Below, piece after piece: positions 1-7,206 of a DNA stretch of 64,000 nt (position 1 is its first letter; each line of letters opens with the position of its first letter). Under the pieces are notes generated by a model, which saw only the letters and a program-made list of their open reading frames with translations, did not search any database and was not told where the DNA came from. The translations under genes and the position numbers were made by a program. The stretch is from contig CAZCRF010000002.1 in assembly GCA_964501065.1 (NCBI GenBank), forward strand, positions 73,379-137,378, read 5' to 3'. Source of the stretch: Hallerella sp964501065 (GTDB lineage Bacteria; Fibrobacterota; Fibrobacteria; Fibrobacterales; Fibrobacteraceae).

Positions 1-128
1 AGAGCGACATGTGTCCTCGAAGGTTGGAATTCTATGGAGGAAGACGCTCTTGTGCGGGGAAAGTTTCCCGGAAAATTCGTAAAAAGTTTTTTACTTTCGA
101 AAAGGTGGGACGTCCGGCGTGCCGGAAG

Positions 129-1706
129 TCACCGCCGTTTTCCGAAAATCAAGTCGTTGTATTCGTAAGCCCGTTTCAAATTTTTCACTTGGGCGTTCAA
201 AGAGTCCAGCCCGAATTTTTCCGCGAGGGTCGGCTCATCCGAGAAAAGACTTGTGCCAAGCCCCATTCCGGAATCTTCCAAGTGGAATCCCAGGCATTCG
301 AGAACGGTCGGAGCCATATCGAAGGAAGTCAACAGGCGCTGTCGATTCTTTGGCCATTGGGCCGGATGAATGAAAATGTCGATCCATTGCCGCTTGTCGT
401 CCGGAATGCCCTTGACTAGTGCTTCGCCTTGGAATATGTGGTCTCCGGTGATGACGATGGTCGTGTTCTCCCCGAAAGGTTGGGCTTGAATCCATTTGAC
501 GAATTCCGCCGTTTCCCGGGAAGAGCATTTCAGCGCGGCAATCAGCTTTTCTTCGTCGGAATCGTCCTTGGGTTTTTCTTGGCAATTTTCGTCATGGAAG
601 CCGTGGGGGAAGTGCGTGTCTATCGTGGAGATGGTGAGGGAAAAATGCGGGTGCTTGGAAAGGGTGTCCAAAATCTGTCTGGATTTTTCGAAGAGTTCTC
701 CATCGTGCCACATCGTTTTGGACTTGTATTGCATCGTCACGTCCGACCGTTTGGCTTCTTTCGCATTCTGCCCTGCGCTGGTGCGGACGTTGTCGTAAAA
801 GACGTCTATTCCGTGGGACAAAAAGAAGGCGCGCATTTTGGCGAAATCGGAATCCGTCCCTTGGACATAAACGTTCTTGTAGCCGAATCGGTGGAGGACG
901 TCGTAGATGCTTTCGACGCCGTCGAAGAAGGAGTCCCCGTATTTTCCGACGTATCCGAGAGTCCTGTGGGAATAGAGAATCACGGGGATTCCGGATGTTT
1001 TCGCGATGACGGACTGCACGGTGTTCAGCGCACCTTCCGTCGAGAATCCGCCGCCGAGTTTTGAAAGGGTGTCCGGCGAGAACGTGAGGGAACTTTGAGC
1101 AAGGCTGTCTAGCGGGGAAATGTACCTTTCAAAGGAATTCTCCATGGATTCCATGATGATGTAGACGAGATTCTTCGTACTGGAATCGGCGCGAGCCCCC
1201 CCCCCATCGACAAATTTAAAGTGTTTCTTCAAAAAATCCGAATGTTCCAGGGAAAAGTCTTCGTCCTCCCCGAATAGGAATCGGGCGTATTTCTTCGCTC
1301 CGTCCAAGGATACGGTGTCCAAAAAGCTATGGGCGGAATGGATGACGGGGAGAAGCCCTAAAACGAAGAGAAATGTCTTCGGATGCTTGGAAGAACGGTA
1401 AAAATTTTTCAATATCCAGGCGGTGGAAAGGGAAAACAGAAGCGAAACGGGAAGGGCTGTCCAAAGCCATTCGTGGATAAAGATGGCGGAAAATCCGGAG
1501 ATGGGCATTTGCAGGGTTTCGATGACTTCATCGACGCGAGCGAGTGGGAAAGTCTTTTTCCCGTAGCGGACTGTCATGTCCAAAAAGGAGATGATGAGCA
1601 GGCCGGTCGCCAGGACGGCGAATGTCGCGGCGGTGAATTTCCGAATTTGCGGTTTCCGCTTCCATATAAAGTAAAAGGCGGCTGCAATGACGGCGGATAT
1701 CGCCAC
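129..1706 (-). CDS. Phosphoglycerol transferase / LTA-synthase-like membrane sulfatase-fold enzyme (OpgB-like)
   Basis: Inner-membrane enzyme of the alkaline-phosphatase fold that probably moves phosphoglycerol-type groups onto an envelope glycan. Residues 1-125 hold three or four hydrophobic segments; the rest is an extracytoplasmic catalytic domain. Visible motifs are IIMESME (metal-binding Glu about 186), NTVQSVIAKTSGIP, in which Thr229 falls where OpgB has its catalytic Thr (ten residues before GIP), GTDSDFAKMRAFF, TIDTHFPHG and TGDHIFQG. The only available start is a GTG at 1706; the frame stays open upstream to a TAG at 1767-1769 with no ATG. At 525 residues it is shorter than many relatives, and an adjacent frame upstream encodes a hydrophobic stretch, so the 5' end may be broken. 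Gly168-170 are encoded by a run of ten G. The family call is firm; the start and the intactness are not. Confidence 0.75.
   Translation of the reverse strand: MAISAVIAAAFYFIWKRKPQIRKFTAATFAVLATGLLIISFLDMTVRYGKKTFPLARVDEVIETLQMPISGFSAIFIHEWLWTALPVSLLFSLSTAWILKNFYRSSKHPKTFLFVLGLLPVIHSAHSFLDTVSLDGAKKYARFLFGEDEDFSLEHSDFLKKHFKFVDGGGARADSSTKNLVYIIMESMENSFERYISPLDSLAQSSLTFSPDTLSKLGGGFSTEGALNTVQSVIAKTSGIPVILYSHRTLGYVGKYGDSFFDGVESIYDVLHRFGYKNVYVQGTDSDFAKMRAFFLSHGIDVFYDNVRTSAGQNAKEAKRSDVTMQYKSKTMWHDGELFEKSRQILDTLSKHPHFSLTISTIDTHFPHGFHDENCQEKPKDDSDEEKLIAALKCSSRETAEFVKWIQAQPFGENTTIVITGDHIFQGEALVKGIPDDKRQWIDIFIHPAQWPKNRQRLLTSFDMAPTVLECLGFHLEDSGMGLGTSLFSDEPTLAEKFGLDSLNAQVKNLKRAYEYNDLIFGKRR
1196..1205 (-). 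repeat. Homopolymer G10 tract inside a coding region
   Basis: Ten consecutive C on the plus strand (G10 in the sense of the minus-strand gene) encode three glycines between the membrane part and the catalytic domain of the OpgB-like enzyme. No other run of this length was seen in a coding region here. Poly-G tracts of this size are classic slipped-strand sites. In the sequence as given the downstream frame is intact (ON state). Confidence 0.85.
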
Positions 1707-1737
1707 GGCGAAGAGTTCCGCCTTGGAGGAGAACTTT

Positions 1738-1851
1738 TTAAAGATGCAGTAGCAGAGGATTGTACGCTAGGGACGTTGTTGAAAAAATGCCCGCAATTGC
1801 GTCGAACAACATCCGAATGCGGGGGGAGCTTTTTAAAGTCGGAATTCCCAT
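1738..1851 (-). other. Possible out-of-frame N-terminal remnant of the OpgB-like gene
   Basis: A 37-codon reading frame begins at an ATG at 1851 and ends at TAA 1738-1740, just before the accepted GTG start of the neighbouring gene. It includes LFDAIAGIFSTTSLAYN followed by a leucine-rich stretch, hydrophobic and reminiscent of the RFD-containing membrane segment found early in LtaS/OpgB proteins. One frameshift around 1738-1745 would join it to the downstream gene. The rest of 1852-1981 shows nothing I can assign. The resemblance is weak and judged by eye. Confidence 0.3.
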
Positions 1852-1981
1852 AGTGAGTCAAAGATAAAAATTTTGGAAATTTCATGAGAAATTTAGCGGC
1901 GAAGGCTCACCAGGTCAAAAAGAAATGTCCCGGACGTTTGAAGCCCGAGACCTTGGGAAAGAATGAATGAAGTTTTGAAAG

Positions 1982-3124
1982 TTACTTCAAGTTTTCCTTG
2001 AAGAATGCGCAGAGCTTCTCCCATGGGATGAAGTTCCCTTTTCCGCCGTCGTAAAGGTCGGTGTGATTGGCTCCCGGAATAATCAGCAATTCCTTGTTCG
2101 CGGCGAACTTGTTCCCGTTCAGCATGTTCTTGTAAGCGTCTTCGCCCATGTAGCGGCTGTGCGCCTTTTCCCCGTGGATAATCAGTACGGCACTTTGAAT
2201 TTCATTGCTGCGCTTCAAGAACGGGAGGTTGATGAACGACAGGTTGGACGTTTTGTTCCATCCGCCGACGGAATTGTTCGAACGTTTGTGGAATCCGCGC
2301 GCGGTTTCGTAATACATCGTGTAATCCTTGATGAACTGCGGCGTGGAATCCGTCAATTGTTCGGGCAAGAGGTTTGCCCCGGCCCTGTCGTAAAATCCTT
2401 GTCTGTAATCCTTGGTGCGTTGCGCGTTCAAGGCTTGCAACATCTCGTGGCGTTTTTCCGGGCTGTCGTTTGCGTCGTTGTAACCATTCGCGCTCACGCG
2501 CGTCATGTCGTACATCGTGCTTGCGACGGTCGCCTTGATGCGAGTGTCCATGGCCGCGGCATTGATGGCGATGCCGCCCCAGCCGCAGATGCCGATGATC
2601 CCAATCCTTTCCGGGTCCACGTCGTCGCGGGTCGAAAGGTAATCGACGGAAGCGCTGAAATCTTCCGTGTTGATGTCGGGAGAGGCGACGTTTCGAGGAG
2701 AGCCGCCGCTTTCCCCAGTGAAGCTAGGGTCGAAGGCAATCGTGAGGAATCCCCTTTCCGCCATCGTCTGCGCGTAAAAACCGGAGGATTGCTCCTTGAC
2801 AGCCCCGAACGGCCCGCTGACGGAAATCGCCGGGAACTTGCCGTTGATTTTTAGGCTCGTGTCCTTCGGCACGTAAAGGTCCGCGGCCAAGGTGATACCG
2901 TAGCGGTTGTGGAACGTGATTTTGGAATGGGAGACCTTCTCGCTTTGCGGGAAAACTTTGTCCCATTCGTCCGTCAACTGGAGCTTGTCCTGGCACATAA
3001 TCGTCTCCTTCTGCGTGTCAGTCGTTTTGGAAGCCTCTTGTCCGGGGTTGCCGTTGCAGGCGATGATGCTAAGAGCGATTGCCGCCGCTGCCGTATAGAG
3101 TCGTTTGGAATGTTTCTGGCGCAT
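1982..3124 (-). CDS. Lipoprotein alpha/beta hydrolase (dienelactone-hydrolase/YcjY-like)
   Basis: Envelope-anchored alpha/beta hydrolase of 380 residues; the substrate is unknown. The ATG at 3124 is chosen because AAGGAAGG lies just upstream and the protein then begins with a lipoprotein signal (basic start, hydrophobic core, lipobox IIAC with Cys23). A longer reading would add 78 implausible residues. The nucleophile elbow is GICGWGG with Cys180, resembling the Cys nucleophile of dienelactone hydrolases rather than the usual Ser. The acid probably lies near HGEKAH and the base is the His of GANHTDLYD. It follows the MATE gene on the same strand 82 nt downstream, so co-transcription is possible. 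Confidence 0.8.
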   Translation of the reverse strand: MRQKHSKRLYTAAAAIALSIIACNGNPGQEASKTTDTQKETIMCQDKLQLTDEWDKVFPQSEKVSHSKITFHNRYGITLAADLYVPKDTSLKINGKFPAISVSGPFGAVKEQSSGFYAQTMAERGFLTIAFDPSFTGESGGSPRNVASPDINTEDFSASVDYLSTRDDVDPERIGIIGICGWGGIAINAAAMDTRIKATVASTMYDMTRVSANGYNDANDSPEKRHEMLQALNAQRTKDYRQGFYDRAGANLLPEQLTDSTPQFIKDYTMYYETARGFHKRSNNSVGGWNKTSNLSFINLPFLKRSNEIQSAVLIIHGEKAHSRYMGEDAYKNMLNGNKFAANKELLIIPGANHTDLYDGGKGNFIPWEKLCAFFKENLK

Positions 3125-3206
3125 ATGTCCTTCCTTTTTCGTTTGTGAATATAATATAGCATTTTCGCTAATGCCTTTTAAATACTTTATTTTAATCTTA
3201 TGTTTT

Positions 3207-4535
3207 TTAGTCACGTTTGCGGAGGCAAATCCCATAAATGGCGAAGCAGAACAGCACCGAGAACAGCGAACCCGCTGGCGCGGCCAGTCCCATCGGAGCG
3301 AGAGTTTCGGGGAAAAATTCGGAAGCGAGCCATGTCCCCGGAATGCGGAACAGTACAATCGAGAGAAAGTTATGTATAAACGAAAGGAAGGAGAGGCCGC
3401 AGGCGCAAAAGTAGCCGCTGAAGCAGAAATGGATTCCCGCGAGGAAGCAGTCGAGGACGTAGGTTTGCAGATACTCCGCCCCGAACGCGATGACGGCGGA
3501 ATCGCCCGTGAAAATTCCCAAGGCGGCTTTCGAGAAAAATTGGAACAGCACGGCGAAAAGGAAACCGAATCCGCCGGCGATTCCCGTTCCTAACCAAAGG
3601 GCCCTTTTGGCCCGGAACGCATCCTTTGCACCGAGGCACTGCGCGCAGATGGCGGAAACGGTCGAAAGCATGGACGAGGGCACGAGGAAGAGGAAGGTGA
3701 TGATTTTCTCCACGATGCCGACGGCTGCGGCAATCTCGACTCCCCGGGAGTTTGCAATCGCGGTGATGAACAGAAACGAGACCTGGATGAATCCGTCTTG
3801 GATGGCGATGGGGATTCCGATGCCCAAAACGCCTTTGAAAAGCGTTCGGTTCGGGATGAAGTCCCGCGCGTGGATTCGGATGCCGAAACGGAATCTTTTC
3901 AACGAGAGGAGTGCGATGAGGACGCTCGAAGCTTGGGCGATGACCGTCGCCAGTGCCGCGCCTTTCGCCCCGAGCTGAAACCATTCGATGAAGAGAATGT
4001 CCAGGGCGACGTTCAGCAGGCAGGCCGAGGCGACGAAGTACATCGGATGCTTGGAATCCCCCGTTCCGCGGAGGACTGCGGCGATTAGATTGTAGGCGGC
4101 GATGAACGGGATCCCGGCGAAACAGATTTTCAGATAGGTCGCCGTTTCTCGAAAGGCTTCTTGCGGGGTTTTCAAAATTTGCACGATGTCTTCGCAAAAA
4201 AAGAGGCAGACGGCGGTCAACAGGAGAGCGAATGCGCCGAAGAGGATGGCCGCGTTCCCCACGATGCGCGAAAGGACTTTCGGGAGGTTCGCCCCCGTCG
4301 CCCGGCCTGTCATTACGGTGACGCCCATCGAGATTCCGACAATCACCACTGTCAAAAAATGCATCGCCTGGCTGCCGACGGCGACCGCCGTGATTGTTTC
4401 CGCTCCGCCCGATTGCCCGACGATGAACAAATCCGCCAGTCCGTAAAGGCTTTGTAAAAAATAGGCGGCAAAATAGGGGACGGAAAAGACTGCGATGCTT
4501 TTGAAGAGGCCGCCTTGGGTCAGATTGTGGGGCAT
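3207..4535 (-). CDS. MATE family multidrug/metabolite efflux transporter
   Basis: Inner-membrane cation antiporter of 442 residues with about twelve hydrophobic segments in two homologous halves. The N-terminal motif FAAYFLQSLYGLADLFIVGQ followed by AVAVGSQ is typical of MATE proteins (first helix, then the Asp-containing second helix), and the length is normal for the family. The ATG at 4535 has no Shine-Dalgarno sequence; instead TAATTT lies exactly six bases upstream, suggesting a leaderless message. The substrate cannot be told from sequence. Confidence 0.9.
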   Translation of the reverse strand: MPHNLTQGGLFKSIAVFSVPYFAAYFLQSLYGLADLFIVGQSGGAETITAVAVGSQAMHFLTVVIVGISMGVTVMTGRATGANLPKVLSRIVGNAAILFGAFALLLTAVCLFFCEDIVQILKTPQEAFRETATYLKICFAGIPFIAAYNLIAAVLRGTGDSKHPMYFVASACLLNVALDILFIEWFQLGAKGAALATVIAQASSVLIALLSLKRFRFGIRIHARDFIPNRTLFKGVLGIGIPIAIQDGFIQVSFLFITAIANSRGVEIAAAVGIVEKIITFLFLVPSSMLSTVSAICAQCLGAKDAFRAKRALWLGTGIAGGFGFLFAVLFQFFSKAALGIFTGDSAVIAFGAEYLQTYVLDCFLAGIHFCFSGYFCACGLSFLSFIHNFLSIVLFRIPGTWLASEFFPETLAPMGLAAPAGSLFSVLFCFAIYGICLRKRD

Positions 4536-4541
4536 GCCGCC

Positions 4542-4547
4542 AAATTA
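4542..4547 (-). promoter_or_regulatory. -10 element of a predicted leaderless promoter for the MATE gene
   Basis: On the minus strand TAATTT is followed by GGCGGC and then the ATG at 4535. Initiation seven bases after the -10 hexamer would fall on the A of ATG. No clear -35 was found. Confidence 0.5.
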
Positions 4548-4703
4548 GCAAAAGTTGCCTGTGAATGACTTCGAATTTCCCACTTCGGTTTGCAGAGTCT
4601 TCTAAACGCCCAACTTGCTGTATAATTATGACGATTATATCAATTTACGCAACGAAATTCCCTTTGTTCTAGCGAAAATCTCTGAAAAATGGAAAATTTT
4701 TCC

Positions 4704-4731
4704 TTGACGCGCTCGCCGCTTTTTCTAACTT
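4704..4731 (+). promoter_or_regulatory. Promoter of rplM-rpsI
   Basis: TTGACG (4704-4709), 16 bp spacer, TAACTT (4726-4731). It lies upstream of a leader hairpin and rplM and is the best sigma70-type match in this intergenic region. Confidence 0.6.
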
Positions 4732-4740
4732 TAAAGCCGA

Positions 4741-4769
4741 CCTGCCGATGCGATTCCCGTGCCGGCAGG
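4741..4769 (+). promoter_or_regulatory. Leader hairpin before rplM, possible L13 autoregulatory site
   Basis: CCTGCCG (4741-4747) pairs perfectly with CGGCAGG (4763-4769) across a 15-nt loop. It sits just inside the predicted 5' UTR and ahead of the AGAGGA ribosome site. L13 operons of other bacteria carry r-protein-binding leaders; whether this is one is inferred from position only. Confidence 0.4.
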
Positions 4770-4785
4770 AATTTAGAGGAATGAC

Positions 4786-5220
4786 ATGAAAACCATTATG
4801 GTGAACCCCAAGACGGTCACGCACCAGTGGAAACTCATCGACGCCGAAGGCAAGCCCCTCGGCCGCGTCGCTAGTGCCGCTGCCCGCCTTTTGATGGGCA
4901 AACACAAGGCCATCTATTCCCCGAACGTCGATACGGGCGATTTCGTGGTGATTATCAATGCGGAAAAAGTTCTCGTCACCGGCAAGAAGGCCGAACAGAA
5001 ACAGTATTTCCATCACACGGGTCACATCGGCGGCGAACGCTGGATCACTTACAAGGATTTGATTGCAAAGCACCCGACGGAGCCTCTCGCCGAAGCCATC
5101 TGGGGGATGCTGCCGCACAGCGCGCTCGGCAAGAAAATGCTTAAGAAACTGAAAATCTACGCTGGTGCGGAACAGCCGCATGCAGCCCAACAGCCCGAAG
5201 TCGTGAACCTCGATTTCTAG
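4786..5220 (+). CDS. rplM: 50S ribosomal protein L13
   Basis: Ribosomal protein of the large subunit, 144 residues, normal length. Diagnostic stretches are WKLIDAEGKPLGRVAS near the start, then DFVVIINAEK, YFHHTGHIGG, and WGMLPHSALGKKMLKKLKIY toward the end. The ATG at 4786 is preceded by AGAGGA. rpsI follows directly, the widespread L13-S9 pair. Confidence 0.98.
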   Translation: MKTIMVNPKTVTHQWKLIDAEGKPLGRVASAAARLLMGKHKAIYSPNVDTGDFVVIINAEKVLVTGKKAEQKQYFHHTGHIGGERWITYKDLIAKHPTEPLAEAIWGMLPHSALGKKMLKKLKIYAGAEQPHAAQQPEVVNLDF

Positions 5221-5236
5221 GGCGGAGGATAAAGCT

Positions 5237-5641
5237 ATTACTACTGCAAAGTCCAAAAAGATTTACCGTGGCACGGGGCGTCGCAAGAACGCCATCGCCG
5301 CTGTTATCTTGAAGCCGGGTACCGGCAAGCGCACCATCAACGGTCGCGATTTCAAGGAATACTTCCATTCCGACGTCCAGAACATGATTGCAAACCTCCC
5401 GTTCGCCGTGCTTGAAAATGCCGACCAGTGGGATGTCGAAGTCAACGCCCACGGCGGCGGCATTTCCGGTCAAATGGGAGCCGTCCGTTTGGGCATCGCC
5501 CGCGCTCTCGTGGCGAACAATCCGGAAGACAAACCCGCGCTCAAGAAGCAGGGTTTGATGACCCGCGACTCCCGTGCCGTGGAACGTAAAAAGTTCGGCC
5601 GCAAGAAGGCGCGCAAGCATTTCCAGTTCAGCAAGCGTTGA
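5237..5641 (+). CDS. rpsI: 30S ribosomal protein S9, apparently starting at ATT
   Basis: Small-subunit protein of 134 residues. The conserved GTGRRKNAIAAV segment near the N-terminus, GGGISGQ, ALVANN and the C-terminal KKFGRKKARKHFQFSKR (basic tail reaching the P site) identify S9. No ATG, GTG or TTG precedes the conserved N-terminal segment. The codon correctly spaced after GGAGG (5224-5228, eight-base gap) is ATT at 5237, giving ATT-ACT-ACT-GCA-AAG, which matches the usual MTTAKS-like beginning of S9. A TTG at 5309 would cut away conserved core residues. ATT is therefore called as start, with sequencing error the alternative. Confidence 0.9.
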   Translation: MTTAKSKKIYRGTGRRKNAIAAVILKPGTGKRTINGRDFKEYFHSDVQNMIANLPFAVLENADQWDVEVNAHGGGISGQMGAVRLGIARALVANNPEDKPALKKQGLMTRDSRAVERKKFGRKKARKHFQFSKR

Positions 5642-5660
5642 TTGGAATCGCCTTTTCAAG

Positions 5661-5688
5661 GAAGCCCTCGAACCGGGGGCTTCTTTTT
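5661..5688 (+). terminator. Rho-independent terminator after rpsI
   Basis: GAAGCCC pairs with GGGCTTC across a short loop and is followed by TTTTT. Confidence 0.85.
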
Positions 5689-5759
5689 GTTTGGCGATTT
5701 GCCCGGATGATTTTCGCGCCTTGTCGGCAAAGACTTTCGGTTTGCCCCTTGACAATAGT

Positions 5760-5765
5760 TATATT
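5760..5765 (+). promoter_or_regulatory. -10 element of a predicted leaderless promoter for argA
   Basis: TATATT is followed by TTTGGC and then the ATG at 5772. There is no Shine-Dalgarno sequence. A TTGACA at 5749-5754 is only five bases upstream and cannot act as the -35 of this element. Confidence 0.5.
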
Positions 5766-5771
5766 TTTGGC

Positions 5772-7127
5772 ATGAGCAACGGAATGGATCATTTCAACGT
5801 GCAGAACATCGAAGTCGCGGGTTTTATCCGCGAAGTGTTCGGCTACATCACCCGCTTCAAGGGTCAGCTGTTCGTCCTCAAGATTGAGGACAGCCTCATG
5901 GAACATCCGCTGTTTCCTGTCCTGGTCAAGGACATCACGTTGCTCCACAAAATCGGTGTCAAAATCTTGATTGTGCCGGGAACCCGCAAGAGCATCGACC
6001 GCCAGCTCAAGGCTTGGGGGATTGCGTCGGAATTTCAAAACGGGATTCGCTTGACTAGCGAAAAGGCCTTGCCGCTTGTCGAACAGGCTTCCCTGGGAGC
6101 CGCGCAGCGCATCATGAGCCTTTTGACCGCCGGCGGCTGCCACGGGATGCAGGGAAATTGGGTCGCCGCGCGCAGCATGGGGATTATCGACGGCGTGGAT
6201 TACATGCGGACGGGCCGCATCGAACGCATTGAAAAAAACATTTTGGAGCATCTCCTTTCCGAAGATTACATCCCCATCATTCCGCCCATCGGATGGAACA
6301 AGATTGGGCACGCCTACAACATTTCGAGTACGGAATTGGCGATGGAGCTTTGCAAGTATCTATCCGTCGGCAAGCTCTTTTTTATCGGCGGCGAGAACGG
6401 CATCCGTTCGGAAGGTCTTGCCGTGGGCAGGAATACGCGTTATTTGGACGTCACGGACAGCGGCGTCATTTCCGCGTTGGACATTGAACAGGCTCAGGAA
6501 ATTTTGGACTTGAACCCGGACAAGTTGAACTTTACGCAGGTGGATTATTTGAAGAACGCCATCAGTGCGTGCAAGGCCGGCGCAAAGCGCGTCCACTTGG
6601 TGAGCGGAGAGACGCAGGGGAGCGTCTTGCAAGAGGTCTTCTCCAGTCGCGGTGACGGGACGATGGTCTATGCGAACCAATATTCGAGCATCCGCCCGGC
6701 GGTTGTCGACGACATCCCGGACATTTTGCGCATCATGCAGGATTATATCGCAAAGGGATACTTGATCCCGCGGACGCAGGAGTCCATTTCCGAAAAATTG
6801 TCGGATTACGTCGTGTACGCCATCGACAACGTGATACACGGCTGCGGCGCGCTCCACGCCTTTGAAGACAATACGGCGGAAGTCGCCGCGATTGCCGTCG
6901 CCGCGAACTACCGCAAGTCCGGCGTCGGGGCGGCGATTGTGCGGCATTTGATTGCGACTGCCCGGATGCGCGGCTATCGGATGGCCTTCTTGCTCACGAC
7001 GCAGGCCTTGGACTGGTTTTACCAATTGGGATTCAAGGACGGGACTCTCGAGGACTTGCCGAAAAGCAAGCGGGAGCATTACAACCAGAAACGCAGGTCG
7101 CGAATCCTGGTGATGCCACTCGACTGA
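5772..7127 (+). CDS. argA: N-acetylglutamate synthase (amino-acid kinase domain plus GNAT)
   Basis: Catalyses acetyl-CoA + glutamate to N-acetylglutamate, the first step of arginine synthesis, in the cytoplasm. It has 451 residues, close to the roughly 440 of ArgA. Residues about 20-300 form an amino-acid-kinase-like domain (GQLFVLKIEDSLMEHPL, KILIVPGTRKSID, IPIIPPIGWN). Residues about 300-450 form a GNAT acetyltransferase domain (SIRPAVVDDIPDILRIM, VAAIAVAANYRKSGVGAAIV, DWFYQLGFKDG). The ATG at 5772 fits a leaderless promoter; a second ATG lies four codons on. It stands alone, with no arg operon beside it, facing the helicase across a shared terminator. Confidence 0.9.
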   Translation: MSNGMDHFNVQNIEVAGFIREVFGYITRFKGQLFVLKIEDSLMEHPLFPVLVKDITLLHKIGVKILIVPGTRKSIDRQLKAWGIASEFQNGIRLTSEKALPLVEQASLGAAQRIMSLLTAGGCHGMQGNWVAARSMGIIDGVDYMRTGRIERIEKNILEHLLSEDYIPIIPPIGWNKIGHAYNISSTELAMELCKYLSVGKLFFIGGENGIRSEGLAVGRNTRYLDVTDSGVISALDIEQAQEILDLNPDKLNFTQVDYLKNAISACKAGAKRVHLVSGETQGSVLQEVFSSRGDGTMVYANQYSSIRPAVVDDIPDILRIMQDYIAKGYLIPRTQESISEKLSDYVVYAIDNVIHGCGALHAFEDNTAEVAAIAVAANYRKSGVGAAIVRHLIATARMRGYRMAFLLTTQALDWFYQLGFKDGTLEDLPKSKREHYNQKRRSRILVMPLD

Positions 7128-7169
7128 ATTTTGGGGCGTTTCGGAAAGGAAATTCCCCAATGTGCAAAA

Positions 7170-7196
7170 AAGCAACCACGTGAGTGGTTGCTTTTG
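7170..7196. terminator. Bidirectional terminator between argA and the DEAD-box helicase
   Basis: AAGCAACCAC (7170-7179) pairs perfectly with GTGGTTGCTT (7184-7193) around GTGA, with T-rich sequence on one side and A-rich on the other. It serves two convergent genes. Confidence 0.85.
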
Positions 7197-7206
7197 AATT
7201 TTCGTT

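Noticed and set aside
5749..5754. TTGACA as -35 for argA
   Set aside because: It lies only five bases from the TATATT -10, far from the 16-18 needed; no other suitable -10 downstream.
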